Shown here piece by piece: positions 53,425 through 61,304 of a stretch of DNA of 64,000 nucleotides. The notes below the pieces were generated by a model, which worked only from the letters and a program-made list of their open reading frames with translations, did not search any database and was not told the DNA's origin. Both the position numbers and the translations under genes were made by a program. Within the stretch, counting starts at the first letter, position 1. Every line of letters starts with the position of its first letter. Source of the DNA: CBDAPE01 sp965198325 (lineage in GTDB: Bacteria > Pseudomonadota > Alphaproteobacteria > UBA828 > JAPUJA01); NCBI GenBank assembly GCA_965198325.1, contig CBDAPE010000018.1:124001-188000 (forward strand). The letters run 5' to 3'.

Positions 53425-53827
53425 CGAGCGACCCTCCACTGAGAGAGGATCATCCAACCCCAGAAGCTCAACCGGGGGAAGGTGAGGCGCTCGCACCGCT
53501 TACCTTCCAAAGGCCTACAATGCATATTTAATGCCATTTTCGAATATTCTTCATTGATGGCGATCACAACTGCTGCCCCGGGCAGGGGGTGACCTAGCCC
53601 CTGAGGCCAAACCTTAAATCCAAAGTAACTGGATTTCATTACCGATTCGGCTCTAATTTGCCCGGAATTTTGCGTGAGAATTGGGGATTTTCACTGCTTG
53701 TACAGGCTCGCAAATTCCTTATTGGGGGGGTCAATCCGACGAATTCACCCAGATTTCGGGATCGACCCTCGTCAGCTGGAGTGACCCCCTAAAAGTGGTC
53801 CAGATTTATTGAAGAGTTTGGCGCATT

Positions 53828-54130
53828 TTGCCCCCTCGAAAGGAGGACGAAATGAGCCGTAAACGCTACACCTCAGAACGGATTATCAGCATGTTGCGCG
53901 AAGCCGAGGTGGCTTTGGCGCAGGGCCAGTCGGTTGGTCAAGCTTGTCGCACGCTCGGCGTATCGGAGCAGAGTTACTATCGCTGGCGCAAGGAATATGG
54001 CGGCCTTCGTACTGACCAGGCCAAGCGTCTGAAGGACCTGGAGAAGGAGAATGGCCGTCTCCGCAAGGCGATCTCGGATCTGACGTTGGATAAGCTGATC
54101 TTGAAAGAGGCGCTTGAGGGAAATTGCTAA
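53828..54130 (+). CDS. IS3-family OrfA (copy 2)
   Basis: Identical to the 100-residue OrfA at 49370-49672: helix-turn-helix plus coiled coil. A GGAGG site precedes the internal ATG that starts MSRKRYTSERIISML. Confidence 0.9.
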   Translation: MPPRKEDEMSRKRYTSERIISMLREAEVALAQGQSVGQACRTLGVSEQSYYRWRKEYGGLRTDQAKRLKDLEKENGRLRKAISDLTLDKLILKEALEGNC

Positions 54131-55029
54131 GCCCCGCCCGTCGCCGGCAGTGTGTTGATCATCTCCAGGCCGAACTGGGGATCTCCGAGCGACGGGCCTG
54201 TGCTGTTGCAGGCCAACATCGCTCAACCCAGCGCAAGAGACCCCGTGGTCGGGATGATGAAGAGGCCCTCAGGGCCGCGATCATCCGCTTGGCCAGCCAG
54301 TATGGCAGATATGGCGATCGGCGGATCACTGCCTTGCTCAGGACCGAAGGTTGGCACGTGAACGCCAAGCGGGTCCAGCGCATCTGGCGGCGGGAGGGGC
54401 TGAAGCTCCCACAGAAGCAACCGAAACGGGGCAGGCTGTGGCTCAACGACGGATCCTGCATCCGTCTGCGGCCGTGCTGGCCCAATCACGTCTGGTCCTA
54501 TGACTTCGTCATGGATCGAACACACGATGGGAGGACGTTCCGCATGCTCACCGTGATCGATGAGTTCACCAGGCGGTGCATGGCCGTTGTCGTCGAGCGA
54601 AGATTGAACTCGGACAATGTCCTCCATTGTCTGACCGAGCTCTTCGTCCAACATGGCCCGCCGGATCATATCCGTTCCGACAACGGCTCAGAGTTTACCG
54701 CTCATGCCGTCCGCGACTGGCTCGGCAGGATCGGCGTCAAGACCCTCTATATCGAGCCCGGGTCACCTTGGGAGAACGGATACAACGAGAGCTTCAACTC
54801 AAAGCTCCGGGACGAAATCCTGAACACGGAGATCTTCTCTACACTGAAGCAGGCCAAAGTGCTGATCGAACGATGGCGCCATCACTATAATACCATCCGG
54901 CCGCATAGCTCGCTCGGATACAGACCGCCGGCCCCAGAAACCATCTTGCCAAACGTTGAGGGGCCAACCTACCCTGTTGAGGGGCTACGGGCGGCCCATC
55001 AACTTAACCCGCGCCAAACTCTAACTTAA
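54124..55029 (+). CDS. IS3-family transposase OrfB (copy 2)
   Basis: A 301-residue protein matching copy 1 except at two spots (EALRAAII for EALTAAII; GLRAAHQ for GLWSAHQ). All DDE residues are present. Confidence 0.9.
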   Translation: MLSPARRRQCVDHLQAELGISERRACAVAGQHRSTQRKRPRGRDDEEALRAAIIRLASQYGRYGDRRITALLRTEGWHVNAKRVQRIWRREGLKLPQKQPKRGRLWLNDGSCIRLRPCWPNHVWSYDFVMDRTHDGRTFRMLTVIDEFTRRCMAVVVERRLNSDNVLHCLTELFVQHGPPDHIRSDNGSEFTAHAVRDWLGRIGVKTLYIEPGSPWENGYNESFNSKLRDEILNTEIFSTLKQAKVLIERWRHHYNTIRPHSSLGYRPPAPETILPNVEGPTYPVEGLRAAHQLNPRQTLT

Positions 55030-55084
55030 GCGCTGGACCACTAATCGGGGGCAGGCCACATTGGTCCGTCGGGTTGACGCCTAT

Positions 55085-56528
55085 CAGCCCGTTGATTAAG
55101 TCGGCGCCGTCTGATTCTCTGGTTCCCTGATTTGCAGGGGGATTCGCCGATGGCGATGGGACGGCAGAAGGATGGTCAGGGGGACCTGATGGTGAGCTGG
55201 TCGGAGATGCCGCGCTCTCCGGGTCATGTGTTTTATGACCGCTTGCAGTCGGTGCTGATCGAGGGCGGCTTCGACGCCTTTGCCGAGGCGAGCTGCCGGC
55301 CTTATTACGCGGTCCGGATGGGCGCGCCCTCGGTGCCGCCCGGGCGCTATTTCCGGATGCACCTGGTGGGCTACTTCGAGGGCATCGACAGCGAGCGCGG
55401 TCTGGAGTGGCGCTGCTCGGACTCGCTTTCGCTGCGGGCGTTCCTGCGCCTGGGGAGCCGTGATCGGGTACCGGACCATTCCTGGCTGTCACGGAGCCGC
55501 ACGCGCCTGCCCCATGAAGTCCACGCGGCGGTCTTCGACTGGGTTCTGGTGCTGATCGCCGAGGCGGGGCTGATCAAGGGCGAGCGCATCGGCGTCGATG
55601 CCTCGACCATGGAGGCCAACGCGGCGCTGCGGAACATCGTGCGGCATGACAACGGCGAAGGCTACCGGGAGATGCTGGAGCGCCTGGCCCGGGAAAGCGA
55701 CGTCGAGACACCCACGGCCGAGGACCTGGCGCGTCTGGAGCGGAAGCGCAAGGGCAAGAAGCTTTCCAACACGGATTGGGTTTCGAAGAGCGACCCCGAG
55801 GCCAAGATTGCCAAGATGAAGGACGGCACGACGCATCTGGCCTACAAGCCCGAGCACGCGGTGGATCTGGACACCGGCGCGGTGGTGGCGGCCGAGCTGC
55901 ACCCGGCCGATGAGGGCGACACCACGACGCTTTCCAAGACCCTGGCGAAGGCCGAGGCAAACCTCGAGGCGGTGGATGCGGCACCGACGTCGGAGGACCC
56001 GGCCGAATGCGTCGCCGACAAAGGTTATCACTCACGGGCGGTCTTGAGAGCTCTGAACGACAGTCCCTGGAAGACTCGGATCGCGGCGCCCAAGCAGACC
56101 GGCTTTTCGCGCTGGCACGGTGATGAGGCGGCGCGGCGCGCGGTCACCAACAACCGTGCGCGGCTCAAGTCCGGGGTCGCCCGCGAGGCCTTCAAGCTGC
56201 GCGCCGAGATCGTCGAGCGCTGCTTTGCCCACAACCTCGATCGTGGCGGCATGCGACGAACCTGGCTGCGCGGGCGAGAGAATGTGCACAAGCGATACCT
56301 GCTCCACGTCGACGGCCACAATCTATCGTTACTGATGCGCCAGCTCATCGGCGCCGGCACCCCGCGGGAGGCCGTGGCGGGCGGATATGGCGGTATTTTC
56401 GTTCTGCTCACGCCCACCGGGGCCATGCTGGTGGCACGGGGGGTCTCGCAAAGCGGCCAGACGGCTTTCGCCGCCGCATTCCTCATCTGGGGGTGAGAGC
56501 CGGAAAAAGCCACTTAATCAACGGGCTG
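55085..56528 (+). mobile_element. DDE insertion sequence (IS1182/IS4-like) that beheads a glycosyltransferase gene
   Basis: About 1.44 kb with terminal inverted repeats CAGCCCGTTGATTAAGT at both ends. It lies 26 bp from IS3 copy 2, and its right end runs directly into the glycosyltransferase reading frame. Confidence 0.8.
55150..56496 (+). CDS. Transposase, DDE_Tnp_1 type (IS1182/IS4-like)
   Basis: A 448-residue protein: PGHVFYDRLQSVLIEGGFDA, GRYFRMHLVGYFEGIDSERG, then the catalytic strands GERIGVDASTMEANAALR (Asp), ECVADKGYHSRAVLRAL (Asp) and FKLRAEIVERCFAHNLDRGG (Glu). This N-terminus plus an IVER-type Glu motif fits the IS1182/IS4 superfamily; the exact family was not verified. Full length and probably active. 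An in-frame ATG at 55132 is an alternative start. Confidence 0.8.
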   Translation: MAMGRQKDGQGDLMVSWSEMPRSPGHVFYDRLQSVLIEGGFDAFAEASCRPYYAVRMGAPSVPPGRYFRMHLVGYFEGIDSERGLEWRCSDSLSLRAFLRLGSRDRVPDHSWLSRSRTRLPHEVHAAVFDWVLVLIAEAGLIKGERIGVDASTMEANAALRNIVRHDNGEGYREMLERLARESDVETPTAEDLARLERKRKGKKLSNTDWVSKSDPEAKIAKMKDGTTHLAYKPEHAVDLDTGAVVAAELHPADEGDTTTLSKTLAKAEANLEAVDAAPTSEDPAECVADKGYHSRAVLRALNDSPWKTRIAAPKQTGFSRWHGDEAARRAVTNNRARLKSGVAREAFKLRAEIVERCFAHNLDRGGMRRTWLRGRENVHKRYLLHVDGHNLSLLMRQLIGAGTPREAVAGGYGGIFVLLTPTGAMLVARGVSQSGQTAFAAAFLIWG

Positions 56529-57261
56529 CTATGCCTGCTACACGGAACGAAACAAGGAAACACTCTCGAAATTGATTTCAATCGAGAAAATTTTTGTCGC
56601 CCAGAATACGATCGACACCACGACATTATTTTCCATCCGACGACGACTCGCGCAGGAATCCCGTGAGCAGACCAAGCAGCGGCTCGGCCTTTCCCGCACG
56701 CACTATTTGTGTTTCATCGGTGAGGTCGAGAAGCGAAAAAACCCCTTTGTCATACTTGACCTCCTCTTGCGTCTGCGCGACGACGGACTCGACATGGGTG
56801 CCATCATCATCGGCGATGGGCCCCTGCTAACCTCGCTTCGCCAACGCGCAACGGAACTCGGCCTCTCCGATGTGCACATGACCGGTGAGATCACAGCGCT
56901 CGAAGATTCCGCACCGTATATCTACGTATCCGACGCCTTGGTTATCCCTGATTTTGTCGGGCTCGCGATCAATCAGGGACTAAGCCTCGGCGTTCCCTTG
57001 GTTACCCAGTACCCGCCCAAAGTCGGGCGACAGCACAGTCCGGAGATAGACTACTTGATCGACGGGAAAACGGGGTTTCAGGCACCGCGCGACGACATGG
57101 ATGCACTGGCGGATCGGGTTCGACGAGTCACCGAGAATCGGAAAGATTTTTATGACTCAGCAGTTGCCTTCGCAGAGGAAAATTTGCAGCCGCAGCGTTG
57201 GGTGGAGGGTATGATTTCGGCGATCGACTTTGCCGTCTCACATCACGCACGACACCATTGA
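56529..57261 (+). pseudogene. Glycosyltransferase family 4-like, C-terminal half
   Basis: The frame is open from the IS edge (CYACYTERNKETLSKLISIE) through KIFVAQNTIDTTTLFSIRRR, HYLCFIGEVEKRKNPFVILD, AIIIGDGPLLTSLRQRATEL and VIPDFVGLAINQGLSLGVPL, VTQYPPKVGR. This is the GT-B C-terminal nucleotide-sugar-binding domain of GT4-like enzymes, with a D-F-V-G-L-A-I-N-Q stretch where many have E-x-F-G-x-x-x-x-E. The acceptor-binding N-terminal half was lost to the transposon insertion. It belongs with the polysaccharide genes to the right. Confidence 0.8.
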
Positions 57262-57395
57262 TCCACGACCTAATCCTGTATGAATGAAGTGTCTATACCC
57301 AAGGACAAGCATCACGAAACCGCTCGCGAGAAGGTCGATTAATGCAACAACACGCCGTCTATTTGCGCCGAGCAGAGTACAGCCATATGTCTGCC

Positions 57396-57707
57396 CTAAT
57401 TCGTCGTGGTTGTTGTCGTGGTCGTTGTCGTGACCGTCGACTCCTCGTCGTCGCTCGTCGCCGCCGCGACGGCGGCGCCGAGCGCACCGGCAACGCCGAC
57501 GCCAATTCCAACCACTGCGCCAGCACCGAGACCACCGGCCGCAGCACCCGCTGCGGCGCCGCCGGTCGCTGTGCCACCCGCGCCTCCACCTGCAGCCCCA
57601 GCCGCGCCTCCACCGGTGGTGGCGCCCTCCGCCGCAAGGGCGAGCGAGGGCCCGAGCGCGAGGCTCGCGATAATTGTCATGACGGAGAGTGTTTTGGCGA
57701 GAGGCAT
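57396..57707 (-). CDS. Gly/Ala-rich exported protein with poly-Thr tail
   Basis: 103 residues from ATG 57707. A signal peptide (residues 1-26, LGPSLALAA-EGA) is followed by a Gly/Ala low-complexity stretch, a glycine-zipper-like hydrophobic segment (AGGLGAGAVVGIGVGVAGAL, GAAVAAA), then SDDEES and ten consecutive Thr before Asn-stop. No family is recognised. Such small exported proteins occur near capsule or exopolysaccharide genes in alphaproteobacteria. The Thr tail comes from an ACN repeat that also gives an antisense frame; the signal peptide favours the minus-strand reading. Confidence 0.55.
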   Translation of the reverse strand: MPLAKTLSVMTIIASLALGPSLALAAEGATTGGGAAGAAGGGAGGTATGGAAAGAAAGGLGAGAVVGIGVGVAGALGAAVAAATSDDEESTVTTTTTTTTTTN

Positions 57708-57867
57708 GGCCGTGTCTCCTAAAGATTCGTCCGTCGGATTTACTGGATGTCTTAAAGGTTTCGGTTGTTCCACGCAATCCATAGTCGGCTACCCGTGGTA
57801 AACGAACTGTGAAGGATTTCGGTGTCCGGTGTCCCGACCGGCAATGCCTCGATGTACGGTAGAATCC

Positions 57868-58851
57868 TTAAATCCCGTGATAGTCCCGATACCACTCGAT
57901 GAATCGGGGAATCCCTTCCGCAGTTGTCGTTTTCGGTGAATAACCGAAATCCCTCTGCATGGGGCCGATATCTGCGCAGGTTTTCTTTACGTCGCCAGGT
58001 TGCATGGGCTCCATTTTGAGCTTCGCCTTGATGCCGATGGCATTTTCCAACATGGAAATATAGTCGAGTAGGGATTCGGGGCGGTTATTTCCGATATTAT
58101 AAAGCCGATGCGGGGCGGGTCCTCCCTCGTCTTTCGGAGACCCGTCAAGAACGGCCAAAATACCGGCAACGACGTCGTCGATATAGGTAAAATCCCGCTT
58201 CATATCGCCGCGGTTGAAGACCGGGATCGGCTCGCGGGCGATGATCGCCCGGGTGAATTTGTAGGCCGCCATGTCCGGGCGGCCCCAAGGACCATAGGCG
58301 GTAAAGAACCGCAAGCCTGTCATGGGCATACGGTAGAGGTGAGAATAGGCGTGGCTCATCAACTCGTCGGCGCGCTTCGTCGCCGCATAGAGCGAGATCG
58401 GCGTATCGACTGGCTGATCGACGGAAAACGGTAAATCCTTGTTGCCGCCATAGACGGAACTCGAACTTGCATAAACGAGATGGTCAAGAGTCGAAAGTGC
58501 CCGGCAGAATTCCAGAATATTGAGATGCCCCGTCAGATTGGCCTGCCCATAGGCAAGCGGATTTTCGATCGAATAGCGAACCCCAGCCTGCGCCGCCAGA
58601 TGAACGACACGCCGAATCCTCGTTCGATGGTCTTCGAGAAGCCGTGTCATCGCATTCGTGTCCGATATATCGGCTTGCCGGAACGTGAAGCTTGAATTCG
58701 ACTTCAGTCGGCCAATACGGGCCTTTTTCAAGTCCACGTCGTAATAGGGTGAATAGTTGTCGATGCCGACGACGGGTACGTCGTGGGCGAGCAACGCATT
58801 GCTGACGTGATAGCCGATGAACCCGGCCGCGCCGGTTACCAAAACCGTCAT
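57868..58851 (-). CDS. NAD-dependent epimerase, UDP-glucuronate 4-epimerase-like
   Basis: A 327-residue extended SDR. TGAAGFIGYHVSNALL binds NAD, DNYSPYYDVDLKKARIGRL is typical of UDP-glucuronate 4-epimerases, followed by VHLAAQAGVRYSIENP, the catalytic YAATKRADELMSHAYSHLY (YxxxK), and RFFTAYGPWGRPDMAAYKFT. It would convert UDP-glucuronate to UDP-galacturonate for surface polysaccharide. It is divergent from the nucleotide-sugar dehydrogenase gene, with a 249-bp gap (58852-59100) that must hold both promoters; no clear boxes were recognised. Confidence 0.85.
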   Translation of the reverse strand: MTVLVTGAAGFIGYHVSNALLAHDVPVVGIDNYSPYYDVDLKKARIGRLKSNSSFTFRQADISDTNAMTRLLEDHRTRIRRVVHLAAQAGVRYSIENPLAYGQANLTGHLNILEFCRALSTLDHLVYASSSSVYGGNKDLPFSVDQPVDTPISLYAATKRADELMSHAYSHLYRMPMTGLRFFTAYGPWGRPDMAAYKFTRAIIAREPIPVFNRGDMKRDFTYIDDVVAGILAVLDGSPKDEGGPAPHRLYNIGNNRPESLLDYISMLENAIGIKAKLKMEPMQPGDVKKTCADIGPMQRDFGYSPKTTTAEGIPRFIEWYRDYHGI

Positions 58852-59100
58852 ATGAAGTCCTGACCGGGAATTCAGAAATGCGCTGCACCTTAGCGGCTGG
58901 AAAATGAATTTTCACGAAGTTTGATGACAACTCAGCGAACGCGCTGCCATATAGCCATAAAGAGACGGTGAAATCATCATCGGCGTGAGAAGACACGTCC
59001 TGTTCTTCGCCGTGCCGTTAGCAATATCTCCCCCCGGTTGACAGATGCCGGTTGGAAGGCTATGCGGCATTACCACGGCTGTTTCAGAGGCCGAATGCGA

Positions 59101-60375
59101 ATGATCCGCCCGCGTGATATCTCTGTTGTTGGCCTCGGCTATGTCGGGCTACCGCTCGCCATCGCCCTGGCCCGCCACCATCGCGTCGTCGGATTCGACA
59201 CCGACAGGACGCGAATTGAGGACCTGCGAGCGGGTCACGACCGCACCAACGAAGTCTCCGGCGATCACTTGAACGAGAGCACCCTCCGCCTGACGGACGA
59301 ACCGATGGACATGTCCGGTGGTAGTGTCTTCATTATCACCGTGCCCACCCCGGTCGACGCCGCAAACCAACCCGACCTCAGCGCCGTCCGCAAAGCCTGC
59401 GAAATCGTTGGCAGCCGAATCTCCACGGGCGCCATCGTCGTTCTGGAAAGCACCGTTTGGCCGGGGGTGACGGAAGAGATCTGCGGACCGGCGCTCGAAC
59501 GGATCTCCGGGCTTGCCTGTGGCCAAGACTTCTTTCTAGGTTATTCACCGGAACGCATGAATCCCGGCGATCGAGCGCACACGGTCGACAAAATTATCAA
59601 GGTCGTAGCCGGCCAGACCTCCGATATCACAGCGACGCTCGCCGAGCTTTACGGCTCAGTCACGGAGTGCGGCGTGTTCGTCGCAAAAGACATCAGGACC
59701 GCCGAGGCCGCGAAAGTGATCGAAAACGCCCAACGCGACATCAATATCGCGTTCGTTAATGAAGTCGCCATGGTCAACCAGAAACTCGGGCTTTCGACTC
59801 GTGATGTACTTGAGGCAGCGGCCACGAAATGGAATTTCCATGAGTTCACGCCCGGTCTCGTGGGTGGTCACTGCATCGGAGTTGATCCTTATTATCTTGC
59901 GCACCGGGCTCAGGAATTGGGCCATTATTCGGAAGTCATCCTTGCGGGGCGACGAATCAACGACGGCATGGGCCGCTTCGTCGCGAGCCAGATTGCCGAC
60001 AGTCTGGGTGGTCAAATCGGAGACACCGTGCTCGTTTTGGGACTGGCATTCAAGGAAAACGTGCCTGATCTGCGCAACAATCAGGTCGTCAATATTGTCG
60101 GCACGCTCTCAAAGCGGGGTTACCTGGTCGCCGTCCATGACCCCCTGGCCGATCCCGCGGAAGCCAAACAGCTCTACGGCATCGACTTGCTCGAAAGCCT
60201 TGCTGGAGCGTCGGGTTACGCTGCGGTGATCGGGGCCGTCGCTCACGATCTGTATCGAGGATTCTGTGCTGACGATCTCGCCGGTTTTCTCAATTCCGAT
60301 GGTTTGGTCGCCGATGTGACAGGTATCTGGCACGAAGTTGATCTTCCCGCCGGTTTGCGGCGTTGGGAACTCTAG
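59101..60375 (+). CDS. Nucleotide-sugar dehydrogenase (UDP-GlcNAc/ManNAc dehydrogenase-like, TviB/WbpO type)
   Basis: A 424-residue protein from ATG 59101. NAD binding: ISVVGLGYVGLPLAIALARH. Middle: TVPTPVDAANQPDLSAVRKA, LESTVWPGVTEE, YSPERMNPGDRAHTVDKIIK, TAEAAKVIENAQRDINIAFV. The catalytic Cys lies in LVGGHCIGVDPYYLAHRAQE, and the C-terminal domain has GLAFKENVPDLRNNQVVNIV. NPGD and GVDPYYL favour the UDP-N-acetylhexosamine dehydrogenase (Vi antigen TviB-like) branch over UDP-glucose dehydrogenase. It makes a uronic-acid sugar nucleotide for polysaccharide. The stop overlaps that of convergent ispE. Confidence 0.85.
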   Translation: MIRPRDISVVGLGYVGLPLAIALARHHRVVGFDTDRTRIEDLRAGHDRTNEVSGDHLNESTLRLTDEPMDMSGGSVFIITVPTPVDAANQPDLSAVRKACEIVGSRISTGAIVVLESTVWPGVTEEICGPALERISGLACGQDFFLGYSPERMNPGDRAHTVDKIIKVVAGQTSDITATLAELYGSVTECGVFVAKDIRTAEAAKVIENAQRDINIAFVNEVAMVNQKLGLSTRDVLEAAATKWNFHEFTPGLVGGHCIGVDPYYLAHRAQELGHYSEVILAGRRINDGMGRFVASQIADSLGGQIGDTVLVLGLAFKENVPDLRNNQVVNIVGTLSKRGYLVAVHDPLADPAEAKQLYGIDLLESLAGASGYAAVIGAVAHDLYRGFCADDLAGFLNSDGLVADVTGIWHEVDLPAGLRRWEL

Positions 60376-61304
60376 CCGTCCGGAGAATTCCTGACCGTAA
60401 CATCGGCGGCGAAGTCCGATAACGATTGGACGAGCGGTGTGGCAACGCTCCACCAACTGGATCGTGATTTGCCGATCGCGCGCGCGCCTGCCTCGGCCTC
60501 GGCGCCCGACGCGAAAAGCCCGAAACATGTCGCGCCGCTGCCCGACATGCGAGCACATCGACAACCCGGCTGCGCTGCGATTAGCTCGAGCGCGTCACAG
60601 ACTTCAGGCGCCAGGTCTCGTGCCGTAGCTTCGAGATCGTTGGCCCGCGTCGCCAACAACGTCGCGAAGGCATCGACGTCGTCAGGGGATTCCTGAAATC
60701 GACCCGATCCCGAATAGATTCCCCGGTGAGCCCCGAATACCTCCGCCGTTACCAGCGGTGCAGCAGGATTGACCAGCACGAACCATGCCGCCGGTAAGCG
60801 CGGGGCCGGCGTCAGCGCCTCGCCGATGCCGCCGACGAACAGGGCGCGCCCATCCAGACAGACGGGCACGTCTGCACCAATTGACAGCGCGACGGTCCGA
60901 AGCGCGTCTTCGCCCGGATCGACATCCCACAGCCGGACAAGCGCGCGCAAAACTGCTGCTGCGTCCGCCGAACCGCCCCCGATTCCCGAGGCGACCGGCA
61001 ATCGCTTGGTCAGCCTGATCGCGGCGCGAGGAACGGCGCCGGTTCGATCTGCCAAGGCGCGCGCCGCCCGAATCACGAGATTGTCCTCATCCGGGCCAAA
61101 AAGGTCGTCGGCGAATTGGCCTGTTACCTCGAGCCGCAACACGTCACCGGGCGCCACCGCCACACGGTCATGAACGCCGGCAAAAACAACCAGGCTGTCC
61201 AACAGATGGTAGCCGTCCGCGCGCTTTCCCAGCACATGAAGATAGAGATTGATCTTGGCGGGCGCCGGCTCCCAGAGCCACGCCCCCGCGTCCGGGGTCG
61301 TCAA
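60372..61304 (-). CDS. ispE: 4-diphosphocytidyl-2-C-methyl-D-erythritol kinase (IspE)
   Basis: About 310 residues, GHMP kinase family. PAPAKINLYLHVLGKRADGY has the start motif with the active-site Lys, then DSLVVFAGVHD, the ATP loop LPVASGIGGGSADAAAVLRA, SIGADVPVCL with the catalytic Asp, and late CRCARMSGSGATCFGLF. It phosphorylates CDP-methylerythritol in the MEP isoprenoid pathway. No ATG lies near the conserved start. TTG 61304 overlaps the TGA of the upstream TPR gene and is the best start. The stop is interlocked with that of the dehydrogenase gene (CTAG). Confidence 0.92.
   Translation of the reverse strand: MTTPDAGAWLWEPAPAKINLYLHVLGKRADGYHLLDSLVVFAGVHDRVAVAPGDVLRLEVTGQFADDLFGPDEDNLVIRAARALADRTGAVPRAAIRLTKRLPVASGIGGGSADAAAVLRALVRLWDVDPGEDALRTVALSIGADVPVCLDGRALFVGGIGEALTPAPRLPAAWFVLVNPAAPLVTAEVFGAHRGIYSGSGRFQESPDDVDAFATLLATRANDLEATARDLAPEVCDALELIAAQPGCRCARMSGSGATCFGLFASGAEAEAGARAIGKSRSSWWSVATPLVQSLSDFAADVTVRNSPDG

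Larger units (their letters stand above)
50894..53503 (-). mobile_element. IS66-family insertion sequence with 8-bp target duplication
   Basis: A 2610-bp element. Ends: GTAAGCGGTGCGAGCGCTTC at the left and GTAAGCGGTGCGAGCGCCTC read inward from the right. CTTCCAAA flanks both sides (50886-50893, 53504-53511), the 8-bp duplication typical of IS66. Contains tnpA, tnpB and tnpC. The 265 bp to the right (53512-53776) hold no gene. Confidence 0.92.
53777..55058 (+). mobile_element. IS3-family (IS407/IS51-like) element, inverted copy 2
   Basis: A 1282-bp element, an inverted near-identical copy of 48442-49723. Together the two flank a 4.05-kb segment with IS1595- and IS66-type elements, a composite-transposon-like layout. 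No target duplication is visible at the outer ends. Confidence 0.85.

Noticed and set aside
48442..55058. Functional composite transposon carrying cargo
   Set aside because: The only genes between the IS3 copies are other transposases, and no target duplication flanks the pair.
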